This document shows, piece after piece, positions 1-9,193 of a DNA stretch of 64,000 bases. The notes under the pieces were generated by a model, which saw only the letters and a list, made by a program, of their open reading frames with translations, was not told the DNA's origin and ran no database searches. The position numbers were made by a program, and so were the translations under genes. Positions within the stretch are counted from its first letter, which is position 1. Every line of letters starts with the position of its first letter. This DNA is from Saprospiraceae bacterium (GTDB lineage Bacteria; Bacteroidota; Bacteroidia; Chitinophagales; Saprospiraceae). The stretch is taken from the NCBI GenBank assembly GCA_016714895.1, contig JADKBV010000011.1, positions 62,001 through 126,000 on the forward strand, given 5' to 3'.

Positions 1-2
1 GT

Positions 3-2177
3 ACGCAAACCATCACCTTCCAAAACAATGCTCCTTTTAACGGAAATGATCCTTTACAATTGAATTGGCCGGATGATTATACAGCGGTAAATCAATGTGA
101 TACTTTAAGTCTTGAACCGGAATTTTTACCTGCCGGATTCAACAGACCAGTGATCACACAAGATGTGTGCGATAGAGTAGGATTTACTAAAGAAGATTTG
201 GTATTCCCTTTCACTACAAACGGAGCTTGTTTTAAAATCATCAGAAAGTGGACCGTAATTGACTGGTGTCAGACAGACATCAACGGAGATTATCTGACCT
301 GGACACATGAGCAGGAAATCAAGGTGATGGATAATACAGCACCTTTGATTACAAGTCCTGATACTTCCAGAATAGCGTTGTCTTACGATGTAAATTGTCT
401 TGGCGCAAATATAATACTTACCGCCAGTGCAGAGGATTGTACTCCTGAAGAAGAATTGTCATGGAATTATACCATCCTTGACGCGGCAGGCAACTTTTTT
501 GACGAAGGTAATACCAATGATGCCAGCGGATACTTCCCGATCGGAGATTATACCATTGAGTTTGTCGTTGAAGACAGATGTGGTAATCAGGCGACAACCG
601 GATATACCTTTGAAATCATCAATGCCAAAACAGCAACACCAATCTGTTTTAATGATTTGAGTGCAGACCTGGTTGTTATGGATATGGATAATAATGGTAC
701 ACCGGACACTGCGATGGTGGAAATCAATGCAGAAAGATTTAATAACCACAGTTACCATAGTTGTTATCCGAATGATCCTTTGATCTTCAGTTTTTCACCT
801 GATGTAAATGATGCTGTTCGTACTTTTGGATGTACTGATATAGGATTACAACCGATAACCATGTATGTTACAGATATCAACGGCAATCAGGCTTACTGCA
901 GTACCAACATACTGATTACCAACAATGATCCTGCCTATACTTGTACCGGCAATATTGTTTCAGGAACTATTTTCGGAAGAGTTGCCACCGAAAACAACGT
1001 GGCTATTCAGGAAGTATCTGTCAAACTTGACGGTACGGAATTAGACACGCAGATGACAGGCGAGACCGGAGAATACAATTTCGGAGAATTGCCGTTAGGT
1101 GGTAATTATGCCGTGACACCAAACAAAGATGTGGATCATGACAATGGCGTTTCCACACTGGATATTGTAATGATTCAAAGACATATTTTAGGAATTGAAA
1201 AATTGCCGAGCACATATAAGTACTTAGCTGCAGATGTCAATAATGACCAAAAAATCAATTCTCTTGATTTGGTAGAATTGAGAAAAATTGTTTTGGGAAC
1301 ACAAATGACCTTTAAAAACAATACAAGCTGGAGATTTGTCGAAGAAAACTTTGAGTTTCTTGACCCATCCAGCCCGTTACAATTGTTTATTCCGGGAATG
1401 TGTGCTATCACCAATTTGCAGCAGGAAATGAAAGCGAACTTTATCGGTATTAAAATCGGTGATGTAAACGGTTCTGCCAAACTGGATGAAGCAGACAGAG
1501 ATGAAGCTGAAAGCAGACATTATTTTGCCTTCAAAGCTGAAAATAAATTTGTCAAAGCCGGAGAAAAAATCACCATTCCTGTTTTGTCCAACAGCAATGC
1601 TACGTTGTACGGATGGCAACAAAAAATTGCCGTCACAAACGCAACATTACTTTCTGTTGAATCAAAAATGATTGACGAGTTGTCGACATCAATGCATATC
1701 AGTGGCAATGAAGCCGGAATGAGTATCGCTTTGGGTGAAGGTCAGGTTGTTCAGTCAAATCAGGAATTGTTTTTCCTAACTATTTTGGCGACACAGGATG
1801 GTTTTGTCAAAGACATGATTTTTTATGAAGCTGAAGGTATCCAAGCCGAAGTTTATGTAGATGGTCTTCAGACAGCAAAAACCATGAAATGGCAATGGGT
1901 TGACGTTGCAGAAACAACTTTTGACATCGTCAAACATCAGCCAAACCCTTGGAAAGAAAGCACAATCGTTGGCTTTACCATTCCACAAGAAAACATGGTG
2001 ACTGTCAAAATCAAAGACCAGACAGGAAGAACTGTTTATTCAGCCACTGAATATTATATGGCAGGAGAGCAGCAGATAGAAATCACAAGAGAGGCCATTC
2101 AGACATCCGGGTTGTACTTTATCGAAATCAAGTACAATCAGGAAGTAAAAACCGTTAAAACCATTATGATTGACTAA
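3..2177 (+). CDS. Secreted multidomain protein with dockerin-like repeats and T9SS type A sorting domain (5' end missing)
   Basis: The reading frame is open from the window edge, so the start lies upstream and only the C-terminal ~724 residues are seen. The N-terminal part contains HYR/Ig-like stretches typical of Bacteroidota adhesins. Around bases 961-1110 there is a carboxypeptidase-regulatory-like (beta-sandwich) unit. At about 1130-1300 a pair of dockerin-type calcium loops follows (DHDNG...LDIVMIQRHILG, then DVNNDQKINSLDLVELRKIVLG). The last ~85 residues (QPNPWKESTIVGFTIP ... GLYFIEIK) are a T9SS type A sorting domain, which directs export across the outer membrane and is removed at the cell surface. 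A strong intrinsic terminator follows the stop. The protein is probably a surface or secreted adhesin; its ligand cannot be told from sequence. Confidence 0.85.
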   Translation, partial: TQTITFQNNAPFNGNDPLQLNWPDDYTAVNQCDTLSLEPEFLPAGFNRPVITQDVCDRVGFTKEDLVFPFTTNGACFKIIRKWTVIDWCQTDINGDYLTWTHEQEIKVMDNTAPLITSPDTSRIALSYDVNCLGANIILTASAEDCTPEEELSWNYTILDAAGNFFDEGNTNDASGYFPIGDYTIEFVVEDRCGNQATTGYTFEIINAKTATPICFNDLSADLVVMDMDNNGTPDTAMVEINAERFNNHSYHSCYPNDPLIFSFSPDVNDAVRTFGCTDIGLQPITMYVTDINGNQAYCSTNILITNNDPAYTCTGNIVSGTIFGRVATENNVAIQEVSVKLDGTELDTQMTGETGEYNFGELPLGGNYAVTPNKDVDHDNGVSTLDIVMIQRHILGIEKLPSTYKYLAADVNNDQKINSLDLVELRKIVLGTQMTFKNNTSWRFVEENFEFLDPSSPLQLFIPGMCAITNLQQEMKANFIGIKIGDVNGSAKLDEADRDEAESRHYFAFKAENKFVKAGEKITIPVLSNSNATLYGWQQKIAVTNATLLSVESKMIDELSTSMHISGNEAGMSIALGEGQVVQSNQELFFLTILATQDGFVKDMIFYEAEGIQAEVYVDGLQTAKTMKWQWVDVAETTFDIVKHQPNPWKESTIVGFTIPQENMVTVKIKDQTGRTVYSATEYYMAGEQQIEITREAIQTSGLYFIEIKYNQEVKTVKTIMID

Positions 2178-2242
2178 CCCGATCGTCAATCATCAGATAC
2201 ATCTTATGTATTAAAAATATCAATTCAAATTGAGAGTTTCAG

Positions 2243-2272
2243 AGGCAAGTCCGTTAGGGCTTGCCTTTTTTT
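2243..2272 (+). terminator. Intrinsic terminator after the dockerin/T9SS gene
   Basis: Ten-base-pair stem AGGCAAGTCC / GGGCTTGCCT (one G-T pair) with a GTTA tetraloop, followed by a run of six T. It lies 66 bases after the stop codon at 2177. The remaining ~200 bases up to 2470 are AT-rich, and I see no other gene in them. Confidence 0.85.
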
Positions 2273-2469
2273 ATGTTTTTTGCGAAAAAAACGGAAACAA
2301 TGGTAACATTCCGGAGGTAAATGGCAACTTAGCTGATATAATTGATCAGATATTTGTAGAAAATTTTTGATGATGAAATATAATTTTTAATAATATCCTT
2401 AAAAACCGAACCATATTTTACAGGTATGTATATATTTACGCTGATGTATTTACAAAATATTTCTTTGGT

Positions 2470-5118
2470 ATGAAACTTCAGCATTTTCGTAAGTTATCCT
2501 GTGTGTTCTGTTTGTGGTTTATGACATGTTGTTTACCTTTGTTTTCTCAACAAACTGAAAAAAATCTCAACCAAAATCTTCATTATTTCCGACATATATA
2601 TTCGTTTTCACAATATTATACTACCCTCGATTCTTTGGGGATATATTGGGAAAATAAAAAAGATATGGATCAACTATTTCATCTGCAAAGTTTTTTATAC
2701 CGACTGCCGCAAAATAACGAAGATAGCGTCATATACCGGAAATATCTTATAAAATACGCTCAAAAGTTTAGAAAGCAGAATGAATTTCAGAAAGCACTCA
2801 TATTTTATCTTAAAGCTTCATCATTTTCCAAAGACCTGAATACAGATGATAAGGTATGGTATTGTGAATACTGGATCGGAACCATTTATGCCAGAATGGA
2901 TGATTACGATAAAGCAATTTTTTATTATAAAAAATGTATACCTTATCTGACAGCAGAAAAAAATTACGGAATACTCTCCCGTTTGTACAAAGAAATCGGA
3001 AGAGCATATATGTGGATGGGAAATATTGCTGAAATGAAAAATTACTACGAAAATGGTATTGCTTTCGGACAAAAAAGTGATGAATACAAAGGTTTGCAAG
3101 CCATTTCGGATGCATACGCTGAATATCATCTCGATTACGATACATCAGATACAAGATTGGCGGAAATCAGGAGACATCTCGACAACAGCCTTTATTATCT
3201 GAATAAAATGAAAGACGATAAAGATTATGAAGAGCGGGCTTATAATCTCGATCATCTGTATGGCCGTTATTTTCATGAAAAAAAGGTTTACAGCAAGGCA
3301 ACACAATATTACCTGAAAGCCATCCGTCAGGCCGAACCATATTTTGAAGGAGAAAAATCAAGAGATATGGCCAAAATGTATAGCAATCTGGCAGCAACTT
3401 ATCTTGAAGAAAAACAACTTCATCTGGTCAATGAGTCCATTAAAAAAGGATTTTTATATCTTTTACCAAGGTATCAACATGAAGAATTACCAAACGAACA
3501 GGATATTGATCTTGAAAATACTTTTGTCACTTTATTAGATTTAAAATCACAGTATTATTATCAAAAATTTTTAGAACCTGACCTTGTCCCGAATCTTGAT
3601 TCTGCACTTTTGTCTCTGGATATGGCGATGTTGGCCAATGACCAACTTAAAGAACGACTTATACTTCAGAATTCCGGTTATATATCGGTTGCATCCAACA
3701 AAAAACTAGTGAATACTGCGACCGGATATTGTTATCTGGCGTACAAAAAAACCGGAGATCTTCGTTATGTTGAAAAAGCAAGAACGTATTTTGACAGGTC
3801 CAAAAGTCTGATGCTCCGAGAAAATCAGGACAAAAGTATGTTGAAAGGAAAAATGAATAAAAGCGATCGGGATTTAATTGATTCTTTGGAAAATAAACTC
3901 ATTTTTTTATACCATAACGATGTATCAGACAAAGATAAAGTTGAGGAAGACATCCTGACCACAACAGAAAGCCGTGAAAAAATTTATCAAAAATATATAA
4001 CCACGTCAGTAAAATCTTCACCGGTCTCAGGCCCGTATCTGGAATATATCACCACGGAACATGAAACTTATCTGCTGACCAATATCGGGTCGCAACCTAT
4101 GTATTCATTAGGTAGGACAGATGAATTAATCAAAGTAATCGACAAAGTAAACCAACTTCTCAATTTAAAAAACGATCAGCTTTTGCCCCGACAATTGGAT
4201 ACTTTGTTCCGAATGTTGGTGCCGGTTTCCATCAAAGGATTACCCAAAATAAAAATCATTCCTGACGGAAAGATCACTTTTGTTCCCTTTGACATACTCA
4301 GAAACGGCGACAGGTTTTTGATGGAAGATCATGTCCTGAGTCTGGTCTTTCACCACCAACAACCCAATTATTCGGAGCGTAAAAAATGGTACTACAAAAC
4401 CCTGGTCGTTCAGCCTCAGTATCCAAAATCAGAAATTCCGCAGTATGCCAGCCTGGAGAGAGGTAGTTTGTCGCATCTTCCATTTGCCGGTGAGGAAATC
4501 AGTATGATCAGAGAGCATTTTAAGTCATTGTATAGTGTCAAAACTTCCGTTGAAATTGCATCTTTTCGGAAATGGCTGAAGGAAAACGATATTTTTCATT
4601 TTGCCGGACATGCTTTAGTTACCGGAGACTCGAGTTATCTGGCTGTCACAGATGACAAGGGAAATATATTTGCCATTCCGGACCAGCTTTTGTTCAATAT
4701 GAGCAATGAACTGGATATGGTGACCCTGAGTGCCTGCGAAACCGGTTTAGGTACGTTCAAACAAGGAGAAGGGGTAAGAAGCCTGGCTGTCAGTTTTCTG
4801 AATGCCGGCACCCGCAGCATAGTATATTCATTGTGGGAAGCAGATGACCAAAGTACTGCGACCATTATGACTTTGTTTTACCGTTTTCTTCAGGAAGGCA
4901 AAAATAAGGACGAAGCTTTGGTGGACGCCAAAAAAACGTTTTTATTGACCTGTAGTCCGGAACAAAGGCATCCGTATTTCTGGGCAGGTTTTGTGATTGC
5001 CGGCAATACCAATGCTTTGGACAGGGTGATTTCAAAAAATCAACTTTACGGAGTTATGGCCGTAGCCCTGCTCCTGATGATATATCTATTTTTTTACATC
5101 AAAAACAAAACAAAATGA
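2470..5118 (+). CDS. TPR-CHAT domain protein, signal peptide and C-terminal membrane anchor
   Basis: 882 residues. The N-terminus (MKLQHFRKLSCVFCLWFMTC...LFSQ) is a signal peptide. Residues ~80-460 are helical TPR-like repeats with A/Y/F-rich pairs (for example FQKALIFYLKASSFS, YDKAIFYYKKCIPYL). The C-terminal ~330 residues are a CHAT domain, a caspase-like cysteine protease fold. The predicted catalytic pair is present: His714 in HFAGHA and Cys756 in SACETG, followed by the family motif GEGVRSLAVSFLNAGTRSIV and later YFWAGFVIAG. A hydrophobic segment at ~860-877 with a short basic tail (KNKTK) predicts that the protease is anchored in the inner membrane and faces the periplasm. It overlaps the next gene by four bases (ATGA), so the two are translationally coupled. 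Many bacterial TPR-CHAT proteins are cytoplasmic; this one is exported. Substrate and trigger are unknown. Confidence 0.85.
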   Translation: MKLQHFRKLSCVFCLWFMTCCLPLFSQQTEKNLNQNLHYFRHIYSFSQYYTTLDSLGIYWENKKDMDQLFHLQSFLYRLPQNNEDSVIYRKYLIKYAQKFRKQNEFQKALIFYLKASSFSKDLNTDDKVWYCEYWIGTIYARMDDYDKAIFYYKKCIPYLTAEKNYGILSRLYKEIGRAYMWMGNIAEMKNYYENGIAFGQKSDEYKGLQAISDAYAEYHLDYDTSDTRLAEIRRHLDNSLYYLNKMKDDKDYEERAYNLDHLYGRYFHEKKVYSKATQYYLKAIRQAEPYFEGEKSRDMAKMYSNLAATYLEEKQLHLVNESIKKGFLYLLPRYQHEELPNEQDIDLENTFVTLLDLKSQYYYQKFLEPDLVPNLDSALLSLDMAMLANDQLKERLILQNSGYISVASNKKLVNTATGYCYLAYKKTGDLRYVEKARTYFDRSKSLMLRENQDKSMLKGKMNKSDRDLIDSLENKLIFLYHNDVSDKDKVEEDILTTTESREKIYQKYITTSVKSSPVSGPYLEYITTEHETYLLTNIGSQPMYSLGRTDELIKVIDKVNQLLNLKNDQLLPRQLDTLFRMLVPVSIKGLPKIKIIPDGKITFVPFDILRNGDRFLMEDHVLSLVFHHQQPNYSERKKWYYKTLVVQPQYPKSEIPQYASLERGSLSHLPFAGEEISMIREHFKSLYSVKTSVEIASFRKWLKENDIFHFAGHALVTGDSSYLAVTDDKGNIFAIPDQLLFNMSNELDMVTLSACETGLGTFKQGEGVRSLAVSFLNAGTRSIVYSLWEADDQSTATIMTLFYRFLQEGKNKDEALVDAKKTFLLTCSPEQRHPYFWAGFVIAGNTNALDRVISKNQLYGVMAVALLLMIYLFFYIKNKTK

Positions 5119-6629
5119 AAAACAGAATTTTAGTGATGATGCTTCAGGTGTTATTATCGGGTGTGGTTTTTGGTCAGACAGTTCCTCCCGACAATCAATG
5201 GGTTATAAAAGGGGGAGAGGGCATTAATATGACAGGATCTGCATTTAATTATGATCCGTTTGATAATTTGCCATTTCTCAAATTTGATAATTTTAAATAT
5301 CCTTCAGGATCTCAATCCAGAAATGATGTATTTATCATATATAATGACGGAAGCTTTTTTAATTCTTATACTTTAGCTGATACAGATTGGAATGATAATT
5401 ATGGTACCGGTAGCGGATACTATATTAATAATCTGAGTACGAGTCCGGAAGGGCCCATCCAATATTTATATTGGACAAATCGTTATGAAGGAGATGATTT
5501 AGATGAAAAGGTGACAAGAGTGTCATCAGGTGGAAATTTTACATTACCGGTATCAGTTAATAACGATGTAAGTTATTTTAATGTGAATCATGATATTGTA
5601 CCCAATACTGATGTCACTTTAATCATTAAAAAGCCTGAAAAAAATTGTATATATTATTTGGAATATAACGTATGTGATTTTGGGAGTTGCTCTGATTTAT
5701 TAACAGAAAATTTTAGTGTATTTGCCAATTCAACAGGAATAGATGTTAATCATACGACCACTACTATTCCTAACAGGATTCAATTGGCTTTTAATAATCA
5801 AAACATTGCTTATGTTAATTTTAGAGTAAATGGCACTGCTTTACAATATGCACAACAAGAACAGAAAGCAAAATTTAAATTAATCACCGAAGGTGAGGTA
5901 GGGTGTAGGAGTGAATTGCATAATGCAACAATTTTAGTACCTATCAATGCCGCTCATGATCCGAATTATATGCAGTTGAATTCAATTTGTAAAAACGAAA
6001 ATAATGAAATTTTACTTAATTATTATGTTCAGGTTCAGAATACTGAAGAAACGGCAGGTACATATAAAGTCAAAATAGAATTACCTATTCCTCCTTGTGT
6101 AAATTTAAATGACATACATATTCAGGAGGTAAGGTTTAACTCTGAGACTAAAGCCATTCCGGGATATTTTAATCAAGGTTTCTCTTGTGAAAAAAGTGGG
6201 AATATCTTAACTTTTCATTTTCCGGAAAATGATTATTTAAAGCCTTTTGACACTAATGATATAAATAGTAGTATTGCTTCTGTAAAGTTTTGTGTAAAAC
6301 TTAACGAACTATGTTCGGATAATTATACTGATTTTACTACACCGTTATTACCGGAAACAGGAACATCATATTTCGATATTCTTGATTTTCCGATTGCTGA
6401 ATTTATTGATTTACCATCGTCAATAAAAGATAGTGTTGAAACCGGGTCCAGACCTGTTGTTTTTAATAATTGTGATTGTATAATAAATGATGAAAACAAG
6501 TGCCCTTGTTTTTGCAATTCGTTTAGTCCAATTTGTTGTGGTAAAATTAACTATCCTTTTTGGGCTTTAATTACGGCTGTAATTATTTTAACTTTAATTG
6601 TTGTCAGAAGATTTTTGAGAAATCCTTAA
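5115..6629 (+). CDS. Secreted, membrane-anchored partner of the CHAT protein (unknown function)
   Basis: 504 residues; I do not recognise a family. The start overlaps the stop of the CHAT gene (ATGA), so this is the second gene of that operon. A signal peptide (MKNRILVMMLQVLLSGVVFGQ) precedes a beta-rich ectodomain of ~430 residues with DUF11/Ig-like character. A juxtamembrane stretch at about residues 450-475 is very rich in cysteine (CDC...CPCFC...CC). A single transmembrane helix at ~480-497 and a basic tail (RRFLRNP) end the protein. The topology copies that of the CHAT protein: large periplasmic part, C-terminal anchor. This makes a protease-substrate or sensor-protease pair a reasonable inference, but nothing in the sequence proves it. 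Confidence 0.75.
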   Translation: MKNRILVMMLQVLLSGVVFGQTVPPDNQWVIKGGEGINMTGSAFNYDPFDNLPFLKFDNFKYPSGSQSRNDVFIIYNDGSFFNSYTLADTDWNDNYGTGSGYYINNLSTSPEGPIQYLYWTNRYEGDDLDEKVTRVSSGGNFTLPVSVNNDVSYFNVNHDIVPNTDVTLIIKKPEKNCIYYLEYNVCDFGSCSDLLTENFSVFANSTGIDVNHTTTTIPNRIQLAFNNQNIAYVNFRVNGTALQYAQQEQKAKFKLITEGEVGCRSELHNATILVPINAAHDPNYMQLNSICKNENNEILLNYYVQVQNTEETAGTYKVKIELPIPPCVNLNDIHIQEVRFNSETKAIPGYFNQGFSCEKSGNILTFHFPENDYLKPFDTNDINSSIASVKFCVKLNELCSDNYTDFTTPLLPETGTSYFDILDFPIAEFIDLPSSIKDSVETGSRPVVFNNCDCIINDENKCPCFCNSFSPICCGKINYPFWALITAVIILTLIVVRRFLRNP

Positions 6630-6650
6630 AAATACAATTATACACTCCCT

Positions 6651-6694
6651 AAGCCTCTTGTTTTGCTTCCAAACAAGGGGCTTTTTGTTTTTTT
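6651..6694 (+). terminator. Intrinsic terminator of the CHAT operon
   Basis: Thirteen-pair stem (AAGCCTCTTGTTT / AAACAAGGGGCTT, two G-T pairs) with a seven-base loop, followed by a T-rich tract. It starts 22 bases after the stop of the partner gene and closes the two-gene operon. Confidence 0.85.
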
Positions 6695-6770
6695 AAATGA
6701 AGATGATTGAATATTTCTGGGAGGGTGATTTTTTTGGTACGGAATAACCATTTTTTTGCAGCTACGAAAA

Positions 6771-6915
6771 ACGCAGGGCTCCGCCCCTTTTGAAGACAAA
6801 GGGAAACCTTCAGTTTTTTTATTTACATTAAAAATTAAAATGTCTGCAAAAACCCAATTTAAATTTTTACAATTTTAATTTTGGACAACCTTTCAGAGGG
6901 GCGTTAGCTCTGCGT
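6771..6915. repeat. Small inverted-repeat element between the CHAT operon and the anti-sigma gene
   Basis: ACGCAGGGCTCCGCCCCT at 6771-6788 is mirrored by AGGGGCGTTAGCTCTGCGT at 6897-6915 (a near-perfect inverted pair with one indel). Short direct copies of AACCTT(T)CAG lie inside. The 145-bp unit resembles the palindromic repeats that accumulate between Bacteroidota genes. The rest of 6695-7033 shows no coding potential. Confidence 0.5.
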
Positions 6916-7033
6916 TCTTATTATTCATTCAAATACTAAGAATACAAGGCTGCAATCCTTTTGTTTACCTGATTTTTGATGATCAAAACTATGCTATCAA
7001 ATTGAAATTTCCTGAATCCTTCCAAAACCGTTA

Positions 7034-7714
7034 TTATTTCAATTGATCATATATTTTTAGGTACACGGGATCGGTATCCTCCGGCAATAAATCGATTAAT
7101 TCCTTCATTTCGGTTGTTTTTCCTACATGATACAATGACAAAATTCTCAGATAATTGATTCTGTCTCTTTGAATATTTGTTTCCGGATTTTGCGGCAAAT
7201 AGATCAGGGTACTATCCGCCATTTTATTTTTGGCAAATAATTCTGCGACCCAAAGATTTTTTTCAAAGGTGGACAAAGACGTGGCAAAAATCATGTTTTT
7301 TGCCGCCTGAATATTACCGTCGAGTCCTATGTTGATTGCGTCCGACAAGGTGTCGCTGTCGGCACTACGCGAAATCGGCCAGGACGGATCCATATATAAA
7401 ACAACATATTGTAAAGGTTTTTTTGTTTGCGATTTCACCACAAAATAGATACCGGACAACAATAATACAGATAGCAGAATCCAAAATAAAAGGCGGTAAG
7501 TGGTTTTGGGTTTAGGTGGATTTGCGACCTCTTTTGCAATACTACGTACTTCCTCATCGATAACGGCCAGACCAATAGATTTCAGGGTACTGTAGTGATC
7601 CACCATTTTTTGAAGGTCAGGTTGGTTTTTACAAGCTTCTTCGAAAGCCAATCTTTCATTTTCCGGAAGGCGATTGGCCACATAATCATGGATCTGATCA
7701 ATAAAGGGACTCAT
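7034..7714 (-). CDS. Putative anti-sigma factor, single-pass membrane protein
   Basis: 226 residues. The N-terminal ~60 residues (IHDYVANRLPENERLAFEEACKNQPDLQKMV) have the pattern of the anti-sigma domain found in Bacteroidota ECF partners, but without the zinc ligands of the ZAS type. One membrane helix lies at about 74-93 (LLFWILLSVLLLSGIYFVV). The C-terminal ~130 residues are helical and TPR-like, placed outside the cytoplasmic membrane. The start codon overlaps the stop of the upstream sigma gene by four bases, so the pair is co-translated. The expected role is to hold the sigma factor at the membrane until an envelope signal releases it. The function is inferred from position and architecture, not from a diagnostic motif. 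Confidence 0.7.
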   Translation of the reverse strand: MSPFIDQIHDYVANRLPENERLAFEEACKNQPDLQKMVDHYSTLKSIGLAVIDEEVRSIAKEVANPPKPKTTYRLLFWILLSVLLLSGIYFVVKSQTKKPLQYVVLYMDPSWPISRSADSDTLSDAINIGLDGNIQAAKNMIFATSLSTFEKNLWVAELFAKNKMADSTLIYLPQNPETNIQRDRINYLRILSLYHVGKTTEMKELIDLLPEDTDPVYLKIYDQLK

Positions 7715-8340
7715 ATTTCATTTTTTAAAGCCTGGAGGATATGGGGCCGCAATTCGAGCCATTCGATAAGTGATTTGAAACAAAAAAACTTTTTTTTGCG
7801 TGCCACTCCGTCTGTTTTGTAACCCAATTTTTGAGCTATTTCAATCATGTTATACCCACCGGCCCAATAGAGTAAAACTTCTTTACAGGGTTTTACGAGT
7901 TGGTCGAGGATTTCGTGCAAAATTGATATTTTATTTTTGTCGAAAATGAGGGAAAAAAAGTTTTCCTCCGAGGGCTGATCTTGTGTATGATTTTCTAAAC
8001 TTTGTACCATGTTATGTTTTTTTTCTTTTCGCAAATGCACCAGCCAGAGATTTTTGGCAATACCAAATATATAACCGGAAAAGCTCCCCTGAATCACCAG
8101 ACTCCTGTCTGTAAAAACTTTTTTGGCAAAGGCGATGATGCTGTCGTGAAAAATCATGGTCGCATCATCGGGATGACCGTTTTGTTTAACGATATAAGCG
8201 GTGATTTCGGACAACAACTTTTGGTCTTTGACCATCACTCGGATGGCTTTTTGTCTTTCAGTCGTGGTGCCTCTCAGCAAATCGGGAATGGAAGGATGGT
8301 CTGTGGTCACTACTTGGGTATAGGTTGTCGAAAAGTTCAA
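7711..8340 (-). CDS. ECF-family RNA polymerase sigma factor
   Basis: About 209 residues. Sigma region 2 is seen around residues 85-115 (GSFSGYIFGIAKNLWLVHLRKEK, the -10 recognition and core-binding helix). Region 4 is around 150-198 (LDQLVKPCKEVLLYW...MIEIAQKLGYKTDGVARKKK), a helix-turn-helix for the -35 element. The frame starts with TTG at 8340; no ATG is available until the Met at residue 36, which would still leave both domains, so the start is uncertain. It is co-translated with the putative anti-sigma gene downstream. The pair lies tail-to-tail with the CHAT operon. ECF/anti-sigma pairs beside TPR-CHAT genes suggest a shared stress or envelope signal, but no promoter target is proven here. 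Confidence 0.85.
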   Translation of the reverse strand: MNFSTTYTQVVTTDHPSIPDLLRGTTTERQKAIRVMVKDQKLLSEITAYIVKQNGHPDDATMIFHDSIIAFAKKVFTDRSLVIQGSFSGYIFGIAKNLWLVHLRKEKKHNMVQSLENHTQDQPSEENFFSLIFDKNKISILHEILDQLVKPCKEVLLYWAGGYNMIEIAQKLGYKTDGVARKKKFFCFKSLIEWLELRPHILQALKNEI

Positions 8341-8717
8341 AAACGTTACTTTATGAAGGCAAATGTCGTAAAAAAAATGGTTTATTGAAAATTTCTTTTG
8401 AAATCGTAAAAAAGATCAGTAACGTTTTTTTTAATAAAAGCAACTACCTATAAATTTATCAAAAGAACAACATTTGGTAAAACCGGGATTCATATCTACA
8501 TAAGTAATTTCTGAATCTGCATTATTTTCAAATTATTTTTTAAATCAAAATTAACCCGTTTATCCAGTTTCAGTTGACCTGAAACAAGTCACATTTTTTT
8601 CAATATTGATAAAAAAAAATTGAGCATTTCTATAGGGTGCACACTATAGACTGACTCAAAACACCTTGCTTCGGTTCGGGGCAAACAATCCATTTATTAA
8701 CAGTTAAATCAAATTTA
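8341..8717. other. Divergent intergenic region between sigma gene and lipoprotein gene
   Basis: 377 bases, AT-rich, without a convincing reading frame. A perfect 12-bp inverted pair (AAAAACGTTACT at 8339-8350 and AGTAACGTTTTT at 8418-8429) flanks the start of the sigma gene and could be an operator. I see no complete TTTG/TAnnTTTG promoter for either gene. Confidence 0.4.
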
Positions 8718-9146
8718 ATGAAAAATTTATTTCATATAGCATTGCTATGTATGTGCACCATCGGATGTTCTGTTGACGAAGAATACGAGTCAATAAATCA
8801 GGTGCTGACCAACCGTTCTGTTTCAGAAAAACTGAAAATAACCTTGTATCAAAGCGGCGATAGTACAGAAATTGCTGCTGATAAATTTATTGCCGGGAAG
8901 TTGAATGGTGCCTGTATTGTTCAGACCATAAGCGGAACAGACACGTTGCATTTTACCGATTTCGACCGGATACATGCGACATCCAAAAGTCAAAGTCTCC
9001 GGGTTAATGTCAACGGCATCAATTATGAGGATAAGACTTCGGTATCTGTTGATTGTTCTGCCAATGAATTGGATGCCGTAATCTATCCCGGCAATCAAAA
9101 TATATCATCCGTATTGATCGTCGGAGATGAAAGTGGTGGTTTTTAG
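8718..9146 (+). CDS. Small putative lipoprotein, unknown function
   Basis: 142 residues. MKNLFHIALLCMCTIGC carries a signal sequence with a lipobox-like end and a cysteine at residue 17, so the mature protein is probably lipidated. The remainder (SVDEEYESINQVLTNRSVSEKLKITLYQSGD...) is mainly beta-stranded and matches no family that I recognise. It stands alone, with a shared terminator between it and the convergent gene downstream. Confidence 0.65.
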   Translation: MKNLFHIALLCMCTIGCSVDEEYESINQVLTNRSVSEKLKITLYQSGDSTEIAADKFIAGKLNGACIVQTISGTDTLHFTDFDRIHATSKSQSLRVNVNGINYEDKTSVSVDCSANELDAVIYPGNQNISSVLIVGDESGGF

Positions 9147-9163
9147 GAGAGATTGAATATTTC

Positions 9164-9193
9164 AAAAGCGGATGAAACGTTTCATCCGCTTTT
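9164..9193. terminator. Bidirectional terminator between convergent genes
   Basis: A perfect 14-pair stem (AAAAGCGGATGAAA / TTTCATCCGCTTTT) with a two-base loop. A-rich and T-rich arms let it work in both directions. It lies 17 bases after the lipoprotein stop and directly abuts the stop codon of the minus-strand gene at 9194. Confidence 0.85.
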
